This document shows, piece after piece, positions 15,602-24,664 of a stretch of DNA of 64,000 nt (positions are counted from its first letter, which is position 1; each line of letters begins with the position of its first letter). The notes under the pieces are model-generated. The model had not been told where the DNA came from. It saw only the letters and a program-made list of their open reading frames with translations, and did not search any database. The stretch spans positions 42,043 through 106,042 of the forward strand of contig JAZNGA010000007.1 of NCBI GenBank assembly GCA_045576235.1, written 5' to 3'. The DNA is from SIG437 sp045576235 (GTDB lineage Bacteria > Bacillota > Clostridia > UBA1381 > UBA9506). A program made the translations under genes and the position numbers.

Positions 15602-17128
15602 TTAAGTTCTGTCTAAGCTTCTGTATTGTATGGCTTCTGCAATGTGCTGGGAACAGATATCTTTGCTTCCGGCAAGGTCAGCAATTGTTCTTGCGACTTT
15701 AAGGATTCTGTTATGAGCGCGGGCAGAAAGACCCAGTTTTTCAAAAGCCACTTTTAAGAGCTCGGCTTCTCCTTCGCCTAAAGCACAATATTCTTCAACG
15801 AGAGCAGGAGTCATCTGTGAGTTTGAATATATTCCGCTTATGTCTTTAAAACGCTCAAGTTGAATTTGTCTTGCAGCAATAACCTTCGCCCTGATTGAAT
15901 CCGAAGTTTCCTGAGGCCTTTTCGACTTTAAGTCAGAATATTTCACAGAAGGCACGCTGACATGAATATCAATTCTGTCGAGAAGCGGACCGCTTATCTT
16001 TGCAAGATATTGCTTAACCTGAGCTTCTGAACATGTGCATTTTCTTGCTGTGTCGCCATAGTAGCCACACTTGCAGGGGTTCATTGCTGCGATTAGCATT
16101 GTGTTTGCAGGATATGTGAGCGTTGCGGAAACTCTTGCTATTGTGACAACACCGTCTTCTAATGGCTGGCGCATAACTTCAAGTGTGTCTTTGGAGAATT
16201 CGGGAAGTTCATCCAAAAACAACACGCCATTATGAGCCAAGCTGATTTCACCCGGTCTTGGAACTCTTCCTCCTCCTGCAATGCCTGCAGCCGAGATTGT
16301 GTGATGTGGTGAGCGGAAGGGTCTTGCTGAAAGAAGCGGCGTCTTTTCGGGAAGCACGCCTGCTATGCTGTGAATTTTCGTGACCTCCAACGCCTCTTCA
16401 AAAGACAGCGGCGGTAAAATGGAAGGAATTCTCTGCGCAAGCATTGTCTTGCCTGAGCCCGGAGAGCCGATTAAAAGGGCATTATGTCCGCCTGCAGCTG
16501 CAACGGTTAAAGCCCTTTTTGCGTGTTCCTGTCCTTTAACATCTGAAAAATCCACGCCATATTTACTGAAATTCTCAAAAATTAAATCAACATTTTCTTC
16601 ATATTTTTCGAGGAGCTTTTCCCCTGAAAAATGCGCAACAATCTCCCCAAGGGTTTTGGCAGGGAAAATTTCAGCACCTTTTATTGCGGCTGCCTCGTGC
16701 TTGTTTTCATCAGGAAGTATGATTTTTGTGATTCCGCTTTGAACAGCAGAGATAATCATTGGAAGCGCGCCACAAACTGGGCGGAGCTCTCCCGTTAATG
16801 AGAGTTCTCCTAAAAACATATAGTCAAAAACTTCTTTGTTTTTTATTTGCTCTGTGCACATTAGAATTCCCATGCATATCGGAAGGTCGTAAAAAGGACC
16901 TTCTTTTTTTATGTGTGCAGGGGCGAGATTTATGGTTATTCTTTTTAGTGGGAACTCAAGATAGGAATTTTTAACAGCAGCTCTGACGCGTTCTCTTGAT
17001 TCTTTGACTGCTGTGTCAGGAAGGCCGACAACATCAAAGGCAGGAAGCCCTTTAGAGACATCGGCTTCTACATCGACAATATATCCGTCTATGCCAAAAA
17101 GACCGCAACTTTTGATTTTTGCTATCAT
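15602..17128 (-). CDS. comM: YifB/ComM family Mg-chelatase-like AAA+ ATPase
   Basis: The 508-residue protein has the three-part build of the family: an N-terminal Lon-protease-like S5 fold domain (I-D-G-Y-I-V-D-V-E-A-D-V-S), a central AAA+ chelatase domain with Walker A G-S-P-G-S-G-K-T-M-L and Walker B L-F-L-D-E-L, and a C-terminal Mg_chelatase_C domain. In naturally competent bacteria ComM is a branch-migration helicase in transformation; in Clostridia the role is not established. A cysteine cluster (C-K-C-G-Y-Y-G-D) in the AAA+ part is usual. It is followed by a minus-strand M24 peptidase gene upstream, 19 bp away, so both likely share a transcript. Confidence 0.9.
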   Translation of the reverse strand: MIAKIKSCGLFGIDGYIVDVEADVSKGLPAFDVVGLPDTAVKESRERVRAAVKNSYLEFPLKRITINLAPAHIKKEGPFYDLPICMGILMCTEQIKNKEVFDYMFLGELSLTGELRPVCGALPMIISAVQSGITKIILPDENKHEAAAIKGAEIFPAKTLGEIVAHFSGEKLLEKYEENVDLIFENFSKYGVDFSDVKGQEHAKRALTVAAAGGHNALLIGSPGSGKTMLAQRIPSILPPLSFEEALEVTKIHSIAGVLPEKTPLLSARPFRSPHHTISAAGIAGGGRVPRPGEISLAHNGVLFLDELPEFSKDTLEVMRQPLEDGVVTIARVSATLTYPANTMLIAAMNPCKCGYYGDTARKCTCSEAQVKQYLAKISGPLLDRIDIHVSVPSVKYSDLKSKRPQETSDSIRAKVIAARQIQLERFKDISGIYSNSQMTPALVEEYCALGEGEAELLKVAFEKLGLSARAHNRILKVARTIADLAGSKDICSQHIAEAIQYRSLDRT

Positions 17129-17147
17129 GATGATACCCCTTTAAAAT

Positions 17148-18209
17148 TTATTTCAGTTCAATCAACTCTTTTTCAGAAGTTGTAAGGTTTATGTGTCCGT
17201 TATATGTAACAACAAGCAAGTCCTCGATTCTGACTCCGCCAAAATTTTCAACATAGATTCCGGGCTCAACAGTCATTAAAATTCCGCTTTTGAGCTTATC
17301 TACAGACCTCTTTGAAAGAACAGGGCTTTCGTGGACATTAAGCCCTAAACTATGGCCTAATGCGTGGCCAAAGTTTTTTCCATAGCCTGCATCTTTTATT
17401 ATGTTGCGGGCAACAGAATCGATGTAGGCGTTGTCAACATTGGGCTTAACCTCCGCTATAGCAGCTTTTTGCGCCGCTAAAACCGTGTTATAGATTTTTT
17501 TCTGCTCGCTTGTCGCTTTGCCGCAGACAACCGTTCTTGTCATATCGGAGCAATAGCCTTCATATTTGCAACCAAAATCAAGCGTTATAAAATCGCCTTT
17601 TTCAATAATCTTGTCGCTTGCGACTCCGTGAGGCATAGCAGAACGCTTGCCCGACGCACAAATTGTTTCAAAGGCAATCGCTTCCGCGCCTGATTTCAGC
17701 ATATAATAGTCGAGCATTAGTGCGATGTCTTTTTCTGTTTTGCCGGGCTCAATTTTATCAAGAATAAATGAAAAGGCTCTGTCTGCAATTTGTGCTGCAG
17801 TTTTTATATGTTCAATTTCTTTTTCAGTTTTAATCTGGCGTTCACGCGAGATAATGCGACTGATGCCAACCAGCTCTGCACCATATGGTGATAAATCAGA
17901 ATGAAGCTTGCTATATGATGAATATGTGATGAAATCATCCTCAAAGCCAATTGTCCTGTAGCCTTCTTCTATTATTTTTGAGGCTACTGTTTCAATTGAT
18001 ATGTCACATAAAGTGAAGAAGGGCGCCTGCTCTCCTGCCTGAATAAAATATCTTGAATCTGTAAAGATGAAACAATCAGAAGATGTCAAAAGGAGCACCG
18101 CATCAGCACTTTTAAAGCCGCTGAAATAAAAAATGTTTTCAGGGGAAGTTATAATTAATGCGTCTGTTTTGCTGTTTAAAAGAGTTTTCTGTATTGCTGC
18201 CGTGTTCAA
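17148..18209 (-). CDS. M24-family Xaa-Pro aminopeptidase / dipeptidase
   Basis: A 353-residue metallopeptidase with the creatinase-like N-domain (I-T-S-P-E-N-I-F-Y-F-S-G-F) and a pita-bread catalytic domain. Metal ligands are visible in D-F-G-C-K-Y, S-D-M-T-R-T, the G-H-A-L-G-H-S-L-G histidine motif, T-V-E-P-G-I-Y and the late G-V-R-I-E-D. It removes an N-terminal residue before proline or cleaves X-Pro dipeptides in the cytosol. I propose the TTG at 18209, because GGAGGA lies 8 nt upstream; an apparent earlier start at 18224 would contain the ribosome site. Gene symbol (pepQ or papA) is not certain. Confidence 0.88.
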   Translation of the reverse strand: MNTAAIQKTLLNSKTDALIITSPENIFYFSGFKSADAVLLLTSSDCFIFTDSRYFIQAGEQAPFFTLCDISIETVASKIIEEGYRTIGFEDDFITYSSYSKLHSDLSPYGAELVGISRIISRERQIKTEKEIEHIKTAAQIADRAFSFILDKIEPGKTEKDIALMLDYYMLKSGAEAIAFETICASGKRSAMPHGVASDKIIEKGDFITLDFGCKYEGYCSDMTRTVVCGKATSEQKKIYNTVLAAQKAAIAEVKPNVDNAYIDSVARNIIKDAGYGKNFGHALGHSLGLNVHESPVLSKRSVDKLKSGILMTVEPGIYVENFGGVRIEDLLVVTYNGHINLTTSEKELIELK

Positions 18210-18316
18210 AAAAATTCCTCCCAAGAAAAAATGCTATAGTAAGTATAACACTTTTTTCATATTTTTTCAACCATATTCATAAGATAAAACATCTGTTTTT
18301 TTGAGGAGAAAACGAA

Positions 18317-18778
18317 ATGAAATCAGTTTTAAAAGGTGAAACAAACAAAATATTAATACTAATTTTGCTGACGCTTCTTTTTATCTTATGGGCAAGAGTA
18401 ATTTCTTTCGAAATAAGGCAGGGTGCATTTACGCAAAATCTTGACACGGTATTAAAACGCGTAGCTTGTGCCGAGTGGTTTGGATGGGAGGTTGACCCGG
18501 GAAGCGAAAAATGTGAAAAAATAAAAATCCCAAATGAGTTTAGCGATGTTTATAAAAATTATAACAGCCTGCAGAAAAAAGGTGGATTTAATTTAGAGCA
18601 TTACAAAGGGAAATCTGTTTTGAAATATACATATATAGTCTTAAATCCGCCAAAGGATTCAGGAAGCACATTCTATGTTAATCTCATTATTTATGAAGGC
18701 GAGATGATTGGCGGAGATGTGCAGACCGTGGAGCTAAATGGTGTTATGCTTCCGATTGTGAGAGCTCGTGGTGAATAG
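18317..18778 (+). CDS. DUF4830-like membrane-anchored protein
   Basis: A 153-residue protein with one N-terminal membrane segment (about residues 12-30) and a small extracytoplasmic domain. F-G-W-E-V-D near residue 55, E-F-S-D-V-Y-K-N-Y-N, and the closing I-G-G-D-V-Q-T-V-E-L match what I recall of the DUF4830 family in Clostridia. ATG with GAGGAG upstream. It sits before the germination protein gene with about 65 bp between, and divergent from the M24 peptidase. No function is known for the family. Confidence 0.75.
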   Translation: MKSVLKGETNKILILILLTLLFILWARVISFEIRQGAFTQNLDTVLKRVACAEWFGWEVDPGSEKCEKIKIPNEFSDVYKNYNSLQKKGGFNLEHYKGKSVLKYTYIVLNPPKDSGSTFYVNLIIYEGEMIGGDVQTVELNGVMLPIVRARGE

Positions 18779-18842
18779 AAAGCCATCTTTTGGACATAAT
18801 TCTTATAAGTTATAAAACTATTATGCCAAAAGAGGTGTCCTG

Positions 18843-20267
18843 ATGCCACTACCAATGAACATAAACGAAAAAGAAAAACTAATGCATGATGCTCTTCCGT
18901 TTGGGAAAAGCTTTGATGCTGTGGAAAGAAAATTGATTATAGGAGAAAAAGAAGCCAGATTATATTTTCTTGATGGCTTTGTGAACGGAGCTATTTTAGA
19001 TAAGGTTCTTGCAAATTTTATCAAAGTGACGAAGGAGGATATGAAAAAAGTTTCATCATCTGATGAGTTTGCGAGCAGATTTGTTTCGGGAACTGAAGCC
19101 GTAAGCGAAAAGGAGCTTGAAAATGTTGTGACATTTTTCTTATCGGGCTTTACAATTATAATGATTGACGGGCTCCGGGATGCAATTGTTCTTGACATCA
19201 GAGACTATCCCGCACGACAAACACAGGAGCCTGAAAAGGAAAAAGTTATGAGGGGTGCTCGTGACGGTTTCGTGGAAACTATGATAGCAAACTGTGCGCT
19301 CATCAGAAGGCGCATAAGAGACCCGAAGTTTGTCTATGAGCTTATGTGCATAGGCGAGCGCTCGCGTTCTGATGTGGCAATTGCCTATATCGGAGATTTG
19401 GCAGATGAAAAAGCCCTCCGAAAAATCAGAAAAAAGCTCAGCTCGATTGAGACACACGCGCTCACAATGAGCCTTCAGAGCATAGCGGAATGTCTCATAA
19501 GACAAAGATGGTATAATCCGTTTCCGAAAGTCAGAATGACAGAGCGTCCTGATGTGGCAGCGGCATCGCTTTTAGAGGGAAATATTATAATTATGGTGGA
19601 CACATCTCCTTCTGTTATGATATTGCCAACATCAATTTTTGAGTTTCTTCAGGAGCCCGGAGATTTTTATTTTTCGCCCTTTGTAGGGACATATTTGAGA
19701 TTTGTGAGAAACTTTTCCTTTTTCTCAACTCTTGTCATAACTCCTCTTTGGCTTTTGATTCTTGAAAACATCGACAAGCTGCCTGAATGGATGAAATTTC
19801 TTGATGTCAGGGAAGAGATTTTTGTGCCCATTGTGTTGCAGCTGTTGATTTTAGAAGTGGCGGTTGATGTTTTAAGGCTTGCCTCTGTCAACACGCCGAG
19901 TATGCTCGGAAACTCCCTTTCTATTATAGGCGCTCTGCTTTTAGGGGATTTTGCGGTGAAGGCGGGTTGGCTGAATTCCGACCCGATTCTGTATATGTCG
20001 TTTATTTCGATTGCAAGCTTTGCACAGCCGAGCATAGAATTTAATTACTCGTTAAAAGTGATGAGAATTATCCTCTTAATCCTTACCTATTTCTTCAATT
20101 TATGGGGGTTTATTGGAGGATTAATTCTTTGTGTTGTGCTTATTGCAACAAACAAAACAGTTACAGGAACAGGATATTTATATCCGCTCATACCGTTTAA
20201 CTTTGAAGCTCTGAAAAAGTTTATAATCAGACCAAAAATAGAAATGAAAAAAAGTGATAAAAATTAA
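18843..20267 (+). CDS. GerA-family spore germination protein (SpoVAF-like)
   Basis: A 474-residue GerA A-subunit homologue. It has a large N-terminal soluble part (residues 1-290) with F-L-S-G-F-T-I-I-M-I-D-G and the highly conserved P-S-V-M-I-L-P-T region, followed by five or six membrane segments to about residue 450. No B or C receptor subunits are next to it, which fits SpoVAF-type proteins better than a tri-partite nutrient receptor; SpoVAF acts with the SpoVA channel in dipicolinate release. ATG 18843 follows AGAGGTG. Normally expressed in the forespore from sigma-G promoters; I did not find a convincing one. Lone orphan germination gene is the alternative. Confidence 0.85.
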   Translation: MPLPMNINEKEKLMHDALPFGKSFDAVERKLIIGEKEARLYFLDGFVNGAILDKVLANFIKVTKEDMKKVSSSDEFASRFVSGTEAVSEKELENVVTFFLSGFTIIMIDGLRDAIVLDIRDYPARQTQEPEKEKVMRGARDGFVETMIANCALIRRRIRDPKFVYELMCIGERSRSDVAIAYIGDLADEKALRKIRKKLSSIETHALTMSLQSIAECLIRQRWYNPFPKVRMTERPDVAAASLLEGNIIIMVDTSPSVMILPTSIFEFLQEPGDFYFSPFVGTYLRFVRNFSFFSTLVITPLWLLILENIDKLPEWMKFLDVREEIFVPIVLQLLILEVAVDVLRLASVNTPSMLGNSLSIIGALLLGDFAVKAGWLNSDPILYMSFISIASFAQPSIEFNYSLKVMRIILLILTYFFNLWGFIGGLILCVVLIATNKTVTGTGYLYPLIPFNFEALKKFIIRPKIEMKKSDKN

Positions 20268-20275
20268 TTGTAGGT

Positions 20276-20488
20276 TTATCTTCGTCTGCGCTTGTCGATA
20301 ACATCCAAAAGGAGAGAGGAAACGACGCTTTGTGCAAAGAGATAAACGCTGACACTACACATTTCGATACCATATGTTTTAGAAAAAAAGGCGAGGAACA
20401 ACAAAATTGTTGCAAAGATTGTTCCATATTTTAATAAAATTTTAGCTGCAGGATGTATTTCCTCTGCAATCGTTCTGAATTTTTTCAC
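20276..20488 (-). CDS. Small two-segment membrane protein of unknown function
   Basis: A 70-residue ORF with a GTG start and a strong AAAGGAGG site 9 nt upstream, which makes it very likely real. It has a basic, amphipathic N-terminus, two hydrophobic segments (about residues 17-37 and 43-60) and a tail of four arginines. It is convergent with the germination gene, with only 8 bp between stop codons and no clear terminator. I do not recognise a family. The neighbourhood would allow a sporulation role, but nothing in the sequence shows it. Confidence 0.65.
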   Translation of the reverse strand: MKKFRTIAEEIHPAAKILLKYGTIFATILLFLAFFSKTYGIEMCSVSVYLFAQSVVSSLLLDVIDKRRRR

Positions 20489-20631
20489 CTTTTACGACCT
20501 CCTTTTTGCATAATTTGATTTTAACATAAGGCAGAAGACAAAAACAATGCAAAAATTTTTCCAGAAGAGGTGCTCTAAAAAGGTCTGACAGAAAAAACTA
20601 TGATGAATAAGCTATTTTAAAAATGAACATG

Positions 20632-20665
20632 AAAAAAGGGAGCGTTTAAAACTTTAAACACTCCC
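20632..20665 (-). terminator. Ferredoxin gene terminator
   Basis: On the minus strand GGGAGTGTTTAAAG pairs with TTTAAACGCTCCC (20638-20665; one mismatch), followed by T6. The opposite side also has a T-run, so it may work both ways. The stretch 20489-20631 holds nothing I can identify. Confidence 0.85.
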
Positions 20666-20678
20666 TAATTTTTTTAAA

Positions 20679-20849
20679 CTATTCTGCAACAGGTGCATCT
20701 ACAGGACAAACATTTGCGCAGTTTCCGCAATCAATGCAAGCGTCAGCATCAATAACAAATGTGCCGTCTCCTTCGCTGATGCATGATACGGGACATTCTG
20801 AAGCACATGCTCCGCAGCTGATGCAATCGTCTGTAATTTTGTAAGCCAT
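20679..20849 (-). CDS. 2[4Fe-4S] ferredoxin, clostridial type
   Basis: The 56-residue electron carrier has two classical cluster motifs, C-I-S-C-G-A-C-A-S-E-C-P and C-I-D-C-G-N-C-A-N-V-C-P, each with the fourth cysteine donated to the other cluster. It would carry low-potential electrons to and from pyruvate:ferredoxin oxidoreductase, hydrogenase and others. ATG 20849 has AAGGAGGTG upstream; the frame extends further without a site. It is monocistronic with its own terminator, in keeping with a highly expressed protein. Very sure. Confidence 0.96.
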   Translation of the reverse strand: MAYKITDDCISCGACASECPVSCISEGDGTFVIDADACIDCGNCANVCPVDAPVAE

Positions 20850-21011
20850 TTGGTACACCTCCTTAATGATGTATAAAATCACTCTGTCGAGCTATTTTAC
20901 CATAGTATAACATATTTAAATTAAGAAATAAATATGTTTTTAAAAAATTTTTTAAAAATTTGCTTTATTTTAGATTTGAACAACAATAAAAGAGTTAAAA
21001 AGATGCCGTTT

Positions 21012-21072
21012 TGCAACATAAGCAACTTTTTTTAAGATTTATGTTGCATTTTGCATCGTGTTATGTTATATT
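21012..21072 (+). promoter_or_regulatory. Promoter and inverted-repeat operator of the XRE-S24 repressor
   Basis: TGCAACATAA (21012-21021) is repeated in inverse as TTATGTTGCA (21039-21048), centres 27 bp apart. The second half overlaps a -35 TTGCAT (21044-21049), which is 17 bp from -10 TATATT (21067-21072). This is the expected layout for autorepression by the gene just downstream. Confidence 0.6.
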
Positions 21073-21096
21073 ATAAGAACGAAAGGGGGGCTTTGT

Positions 21097-21744
21097 GTGG
21101 CAGAACAAAATATCGGTGAAAGAATTAAAAATATGCGAAAGCGCAGGGAGTTATCTTTGCAGAAGGTTGCAGACTCCCTTGATGTTAACCGCTCAAGCGT
21201 TATGCGCTGGGAAAGGGGAGAAACATCTAAGATTAAGCTTCCGATTATTGAAAAGCTTGCAAGCCTTTTCGGAACATCACCGCAATATCTCCTTACGGGG
21301 AAGGAAAGGGACAGAGAAAAAGAAGGCTGGTTTAAGGAAAATGCGCACGAATTGGGAGAGTTCTGTTCTTTGCCTCTTGTTGGGAAAGTTTGTGCAGGAC
21401 ACGGGCTTTTGGCTGAAGACAACATCATAAGATATGAAATTGCGGACAGGAAATATAATCAAAAGGAATATTTTTATCTTGAGGTCTCCGGCGACTCTAT
21501 GTCACCGAAGCTTGACGACGGAGACCTGATTTTAATAAAAAAACAATCCTCAATTGACAACGGGGATGTCGGAGTTTTCCTGATTGATGGTTGTGATGGT
21601 GTTGTTAAAAAAGTTAAATATGATAAAAATTACATTGAGCTTCATTCCTTCAATCCATATTATCCCGTAAGACGATTTGAAGGGGCAGAGGTTCAGAGAG
21701 TCAGCGTTGTTGGAAAGGTTGTTGAAAGCAAGCGCATATGGTAG
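21097..21744 (+). CDS. XRE-family repressor with S24 (LexA-like) peptidase domain
   Basis: A 215-residue two-domain regulator. Residues 5-65 are a Cro/C1-type HTH (S-L-Q-K-V-A-D-S-L-D-V-N-R-S-S-V). From about residue 90 comes a S24 peptidase domain: a V-C-A-G-H-G self-cleavage site, the nucleophile in S-G-D-S-M-S-P and the lysine in G-V-V-K-K-V. Such proteins are inactivated by RecA-promoted self-cleavage and control SOS or prophage genes. No phage genes are nearby, so it is probably a chromosomal stress regulator; a canonical LexA has a winged helix and this does not. The start is GTG with GAAAGGGGGG before it. Confidence 0.88.
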   Translation: MAEQNIGERIKNMRKRRELSLQKVADSLDVNRSSVMRWERGETSKIKLPIIEKLASLFGTSPQYLLTGKERDREKEGWFKENAHELGEFCSLPLVGKVCAGHGLLAEDNIIRYEIADRKYNQKEYFYLEVSGDSMSPKLDDGDLILIKKQSSIDNGDVGVFLIDGCDGVVKKVKYDKNYIELHSFNPYYPVRRFEGAEVQRVSVVGKVVESKRIW

Positions 21745-21773
21745 AGATGTGTGCTTTTAGAGGAGAGGAACAA

Positions 21774-22619
21774 ATGAAAAAGCTTATAGACCTTCACACA
21801 CATTCCATTTATTCAGATGGCTCTATGACACCTTCTGAACTTGTGTGTCATGCAAAAGAAGAGGGACTTTGTGCAATTTCTCTAACTGACCATGACACAA
21901 TAGATGGAGTTGGCGAAGCGTTGGAAAAAGGAAAAGAAACAGGGCTTGAGGTTGTGCCGGGAATTGAGTTTTCCGTCAAGTCGGAAACTGAAACACATAT
22001 TCTTGGTTATTACATCAACACAAAAGCAAGAGTTTTGGAGGAGGTTTTGCCTGAAATCCGAAGGGTCAGAAAAGAGCGAAGCTTAGAGATGGAGGAAAAT
22101 TTAAAAAGACAGGGGATTGATGTCTCCTATGAGGAGGCGCTCAAGCTCGCGCCTGGAGGTTTGGTTGGCAGGGCTCATTTTGGAAGAGTTATGACCGAGA
22201 AAGGCTATACTAAATCAGTCAAAGAAGCATTTGACCTTTATCTTTCCAGCGGAAAAAAAGGATATTCTTCGCATCAATATTTAAATGACGAAGAGGCGAT
22301 TAAGGTTATTAAAGAATCGGGAGGGGCTGCCTTTGTTGCTCATCTGCACCTCATTCGAAAGCCTGATAATGAGCTTTATGAATATTTAAAAAAATTAAAG
22401 GCTGCCGGTCTTGACGGAATAGAAGGCTACTACACGGAATATACAGATAAAATGCAAATGACATATCATAAAATGGCTCGGGAGCTCTCTTTGGGTTTTT
22501 CGGGAGGAACAGATTTTCATGCAAAAGCAAAGCCACATATTGCTATAGGCAAAGGTTTTGGAGAACTGGAAATTCCATATAGCATACTTGAGGAAATAAA
22601 AAATTTAGTAAAAAGATAA
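21774..22619 (+). CDS. PHP-domain phosphoesterase
   Basis: A 281-residue PHP-family protein. The motifs D-L-H-T-H-S-I-Y-S-D-G and L-T-D-H-D-T-I-D-G give the N-terminal metal ligands, G-I-E-F-S supplies another, and G-T-D-F-H-A near the end the last. It resembles the YciV/TrpH group, which hydrolyses 3',5'-nucleoside bisphosphates (pAp) or trims RNA 5' ends. ATG 21774 follows AGGAGAG. The frame overlaps the repressor stop upstream, but translation starts after it; the two may share a transcript. Confidence 0.88.
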   Translation: MKKLIDLHTHSIYSDGSMTPSELVCHAKEEGLCAISLTDHDTIDGVGEALEKGKETGLEVVPGIEFSVKSETETHILGYYINTKARVLEEVLPEIRRVRKERSLEMEENLKRQGIDVSYEEALKLAPGGLVGRAHFGRVMTEKGYTKSVKEAFDLYLSSGKKGYSSHQYLNDEEAIKVIKESGGAAFVAHLHLIRKPDNELYEYLKKLKAAGLDGIEGYYTEYTDKMQMTYHKMARELSLGFSGGTDFHAKAKPHIAIGKGFGELEIPYSILEEIKNLVKR

Positions 22620-22652
22620 ATTTTGATTTATTGAAGAAAGGATAGAGTAAGA

Positions 22653-23507
22653 ATGAAAATTGTTATTGCTGCAGACAGCACATGTGATCTATCACCGGAG
22701 CTTATTAAGGAAAATGATATAAAAATCGTACCGCTTTATGTTAATATCGGAGAGCGTAGTTTAAAGGATGGAATAGACATTGTTCCGTCTGATATTTTTG
22801 ACTATGTTGATAAGACGGGAAGTCTTCCAAAGACATCGGCTGTTCCGATTGGTGAATTTTCAGATGTTTTTGAAGAGCTGAAAAAAGATACTGATGCAGT
22901 TATATATTTTTCGATAAGTTCCGGCTTTTCAAGCTCATATCAGAATGCAGTTTTAGCTGCCGAAGAAATGGAAAATGTTTATGTCATAGACACCAAAAAT
23001 CTCTCGACAGGCGAAGGACTGCTTGTTTTAAAAGCCTGCAAAATGGCAAGAGAAGGGGCATCTCCTGAAGAGATAGTGAAAGAAATGAATGTCCTTTCTG
23101 AAAGAGTTGATGCAAGTTTTGTTTTGGAAAACCTTGAGTTTTTACGAAAAGGCGGAAGGTGCAGCGCATTAGCTCATCTTGGAGCTAATCTCCTTGGAAT
23201 AAAGCCCTGCATTGAAGTTGTAGATGGAAGTATGGCTGTAGGTAAAAAATACAGAGGGAAATTTATATCGGTCCTTGAAAAATATATAGAGGATAAGCTT
23301 GCTGATGCAGAGGTCGATGACGAATTTGCATTTTTTACATATTCAGAGACTAATCCCGATTATGTTAATGCAGGGATTGAAGCTGTTAAAAGAAGCGGAA
23401 AATTCAAAAATCTGTATATTACAAAAGCCGGTTGCACAATAACTACTCATTGTGGAGGAAACACTATGGGTGTGCTTTTCATAAGAAAAGACAGAAAAAT
23501 AGTATAA
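22653..23507 (+). CDS. DegV-family fatty-acid-binding protein
   Basis: The 284-residue protein has the DegV signature: N-terminal A-A-D-S-T-C-D-L-S, V-P-L-Y-V-N, a T-S-A-V-P region and F-S-I-S-S-G-F-S-S, plus V-L-E-N-L-E-F-L-R-K-G-G-R in the middle. DegV/FakB proteins bind a fatty acid and present it to FakA for phosphorylation in phospholipid synthesis. No fakA is in the window, so which system it serves is unknown. GAAAGGAT is the ribosome site. A hairpin terminator follows its stop. Confidence 0.9.
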   Translation: MKIVIAADSTCDLSPELIKENDIKIVPLYVNIGERSLKDGIDIVPSDIFDYVDKTGSLPKTSAVPIGEFSDVFEELKKDTDAVIYFSISSGFSSSYQNAVLAAEEMENVYVIDTKNLSTGEGLLVLKACKMAREGASPEEIVKEMNVLSERVDASFVLENLEFLRKGGRCSALAHLGANLLGIKPCIEVVDGSMAVGKKYRGKFISVLEKYIEDKLADAEVDDEFAFFTYSETNPDYVNAGIEAVKRSGKFKNLYITKAGCTITTHCGGNTMGVLFIRKDRKIV

Positions 23508-23512
23508 ATATT

Positions 23513-23542
23513 AAAAAGGACTTTTTACAAAAGTCCTTTTTA
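23513..23542 (+). terminator. Terminator after the DegV gene
   Basis: AAAAAGGACTTTT (23513-23525) pairs with AAAAGTCCTTTTT (23529-23541), a 13-bp stem with a 3-nt loop and a T-rich end. Confidence 0.75.
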
Positions 23543-23570
23543 ATTATCAAAACAGAAACGGGGATTATTT

Positions 23571-24464
23571 ATGAAAAAACTGATTCGTTTTGTGATTTTC
23601 GTTGTTTTAGCAATCGTTTTGCTTGCGCCGTCAGGCAGCAGAGAGAAAGCGAAAGAAATCTTTAACGGGCTTGGTCTGAATGAGCTTAGCCAAAACAGGT
23701 TTGAAGACAAAAAAGGAGATCTGAAGGTCCATTTCATAGATGTAGGACAAGGAGACTCTACATTTATTGAGTTTCCAAACGGAGAAACGATGTTGATTGA
23801 TGCGGGGGAATGGACGGAAGCAGAAAAGGTCATAGATTATATAAATAAATGCGGAGCAAATAAAATAGATTATCTTATCGTTACACATCCTCACAGCGAT
23901 CATATAGGCGGACTTTCCTATGTTATAAATGAATTTGAGACAGGAAAAATGTATATGCCAAAGGTGAGTCACCAGACAAAGACCTTTGAAAATCTGCTTG
24001 ATGCAATAGAAGAAAATGATCTCCCTGTCTTTTCGGCAAAAGAAGGCGTTGTGATATGTGAAAATGAACAGCTCAAAATTCAGATAATTGCGCCTGTTTC
24101 TGATGGTTATGAGAGCTTAAATGACTATAGTGCGGTAATCAGACTTGACTATGGGGAAACCTCGTTCTTATTCATGGGAGATGCTGAACAGATTTCCGAA
24201 AATGAGATAGAAGCAGATGTCAATGTGGATGTCTATAAGGTCGGACACCACGGCTCTAAAACATCATCTTCAAAAGAATTTCTCTATCGTGTTATGCCGG
24301 AGATTGCGGTTATCAGTGTTGGAGAGGATAATGATTATGGGCATCCATCAAAGCCTGTTTTAACACGCCTTAATGAAATTGGTGCAAAAATTTTAAGGAC
24401 GGATGAATGTGGTGATATTGTGATTCAGTCTGACGGAATAAATATATTTACAAAGGAAGATTAA
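23571..24464 (+). CDS. Exported MBL-fold hydrolase, ComEC C-domain-like
   Basis: A 297-residue protein with an N-terminal membrane anchor or signal (residues 4-22) and a metallo-beta-lactamase domain: V-H-F-I-D-V-G-Q-G-D-S, T-H-P-H-S-D-H-I-G-G, F-M-G-D-A and G-H-H-G-S. This is the standalone version of the ComEC/Rec2 nuclease domain. The likely activity is hydrolysis of phosphodiester bonds outside the membrane, but the substrate is unknown. It is followed after 2 bp by a DUF3006-like gene; the pair is seen together in many Clostridia. ATG start. Confidence 0.88.
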   Translation: MKKLIRFVIFVVLAIVLLAPSGSREKAKEIFNGLGLNELSQNRFEDKKGDLKVHFIDVGQGDSTFIEFPNGETMLIDAGEWTEAEKVIDYINKCGANKIDYLIVTHPHSDHIGGLSYVINEFETGKMYMPKVSHQTKTFENLLDAIEENDLPVFSAKEGVVICENEQLKIQIIAPVSDGYESLNDYSAVIRLDYGETSFLFMGDAEQISENEIEADVNVDVYKVGHHGSKTSSSKEFLYRVMPEIAVISVGEDNDYGHPSKPVLTRLNEIGAKILRTDECGDIVIQSDGINIFTKED

Positions 24465-24466
24465 AT

Positions 24467-24664
24467 ATGGAAGCTATAGTTGAAAGAATAGAAAACGAAA
24501 TGCTCATTTTAGAGCTTTCTGACAGAAGCATTATTAAATTTTCAAGAACACTTTTGCCTGAAGCGAAAGAGGGGGATGTTGTTAAAATTTCTGTTAATGA
24601 CGAAAAAACCTCAGAAAAAAAAGACAAAATTATTGAGCGTATGAACAAAATATGGAAGGATTAA
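24467..24664 (+). CDS. DUF3006-like small protein
   Basis: 65 residues, acidic and basic mixed, with the pattern V-E-R-I-E-N-E-M-L-I-L-E near the start, G-D-V-V-K-I-S in the middle, and a helical charged tail. This matches the DUF3006 family, which is regularly encoded directly after ComEC-like MBL hydrolases. It has no signal sequence. Function unknown; partner or modulator of the hydrolase is a guess from gene order. Stop-to-start distance is 2 bp, so coupled translation is expected. Confidence 0.8.
   Translation: MEAIVERIENEMLILELSDRSIIKFSRTLLPEAKEGDVVKISVNDEKTSEKKDKIIERMNKIWKD

Noticed and set aside
21097..21744. Prophage repressor
   Set aside because: No integrase, structural or lysis gene lies near; it is kept as chromosomal S24 repressor.
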